The translations under genes and the position numbers were made by a program. A model generated the notes under the pieces. That model ran no database searches and was not told where the DNA came from. It worked only from the letters and a program-made list of their open reading frames with translations. Below, one piece after another: positions 5,624-5,880 of a DNA stretch of 5,880 nt; position 1 is the first letter of the stretch; each line of letters begins with the position of its first letter. Source of the DNA: Planctomycetota bacterium (lineage in GTDB: Bacteria > Planctomycetota > Planctomycetia > Pirellulales > Pirellulaceae); assembly GCA_026692885.1 (NCBI GenBank), contig JAPLNJ010000430.1, positions 1-5,880 on the forward strand, in the 5' to 3' direction.

Positions 5624-5878
5624 TACGAGGTTAAGCATAAGTCGTTGTCATTCCGCCACTTTCCCCACTGGGCTTGCCCCAGTGGAAAAAGGGTTTGGTC
5701 ACTAACAGCGGCCCCACCACCTCTATTCCCCTTCGCCGCATTCACCGCCGCCTGCGGCGGCGGTGAATGCGGCGAAGGGGACGGGGTGTGGTTGCGGTAC
5801 GCGGCCTTGGTTTTCAAACCTCTTGTCCACTGGGGCAAGCCCAGTGGGGATGGGCGGTGACGCTTAACCTCGTACCAT
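5620..5878. repeat. Palindromic repeat element B, MITE-like, with perfect 17-bp ends
   Basis: The termini 5620-5636 (ATGGTACGAGGTTAAGC) and 5862-5878 are perfect reverse complements. Inside, 5663-5698 and 5814-5849 match at 32 of 36. Each contains a perfect hairpin, CCACTGGG/CCCAGTGG, with a GCAAG-type loop (5665-5685 and 5827-5847). The centre is a perfect stem of 25 bp with the loop TGC (5728-5752, 5753-5755, 5756-5780). The element has no gene and spans 259 bp. Its left end overlaps the right end of element A by a few bases, and its right end lies at the window edge, so the array may continue. It reads as a non-autonomous palindromic element or a structured repeat. Confidence 0.7.
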
Positions 5879-5880
5879 TC

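Noticed and set aside
5150..5860. Plus-strand frame of 236 codons across the right end
   Set aside because: It translates the palindromic repeats into Pro/Arg/Gly-rich low-complexity sequence. The overlapping frames there are open for the same compositional reason.
5630..5867. Integron attC-like boxes GTTAAGC and GCTTAAC
   Set aside because: They fit the GTTRRRY and RYYYAAC consensus, but the order is reversed for a single attC site. They are simply part of the 17-bp terminal inverted repeats, and no integrase or cassette gene is present.
5438..5880. CRISPR array
   Set aside because: The repeats are long, inverted and nested, with no regular spacer of 30-40 bp and no cas genes.

Overview
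The window looks like a piece of a high-GC, PVC-type bacterial chromosome, most likely Planctomycetota or a neighbouring lineage (Lentisphaerae, Verrucomicrobiota or an uncultured relative). The reasons are gene content (a secreted DUF4838 protein with a CBM9-like end, a Gfo/Idh/MocA oxidoreductase tail, a small antitoxin-like protein) and the density of short palindromic intergenic repeats. This placement is inferred from family resemblance and was not checked by a search.

Layout. Bases 1-110 (minus) are the first 36 codons of uvrA, which runs off the left edge, with a good sigma70-like promoter at 156-183. Bases 111-1089 hold no intact gene. Within them are a short CAAAG-rich repeat (199-218), the C-terminal 72 codons of a Gfo/Idh/MocA-type oxidoreductase with no N-terminus (483-701, minus), a cluster of diverged direct and inverted repeats (734-910), and a stretch that may be a decayed Hsp70-family tail (940-1062). 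Two intact minus-strand genes fill 1090-4632: a secreted TPR-repeat protein (3715-4632) followed 168 bp downstream by a large secreted DUF4838/CBM9-like protein (1090-3546, GTG start). The gap between them carries a nested inverted repeat (3589-3709).

Bases 4633-4919 are non-coding, with a possible scrap of a right-handed beta-helix protein. The only plus-strand gene, a 60-residue antitoxin-like protein, lies at 4920-5102. Its reading frame continues in family-like sequence beyond the stop, so it may be truncated. The rest (5103-5880) has no convincing gene. It contains a G-rich palindrome (5341-5381) and two adjacent related palindromic elements (5438-5623 and 5620-5878). The second has 17-bp perfect terminal inverted repeats and a perfect 25-bp central stem.

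How it fits together. The TPR and DUF4838 proteins are both predicted to be exported and are co-oriented, so they may act together outside the cytoplasm, perhaps on polysaccharide; the sequence does not prove this. The flanks look like a decaying, repeat-rich region in which gene ends survive next to palindromic repeats. No complete new defence or mobile system is visible. The most unusual element is the palindrome array at the right end, where arm differences tend to be matched within each copy.
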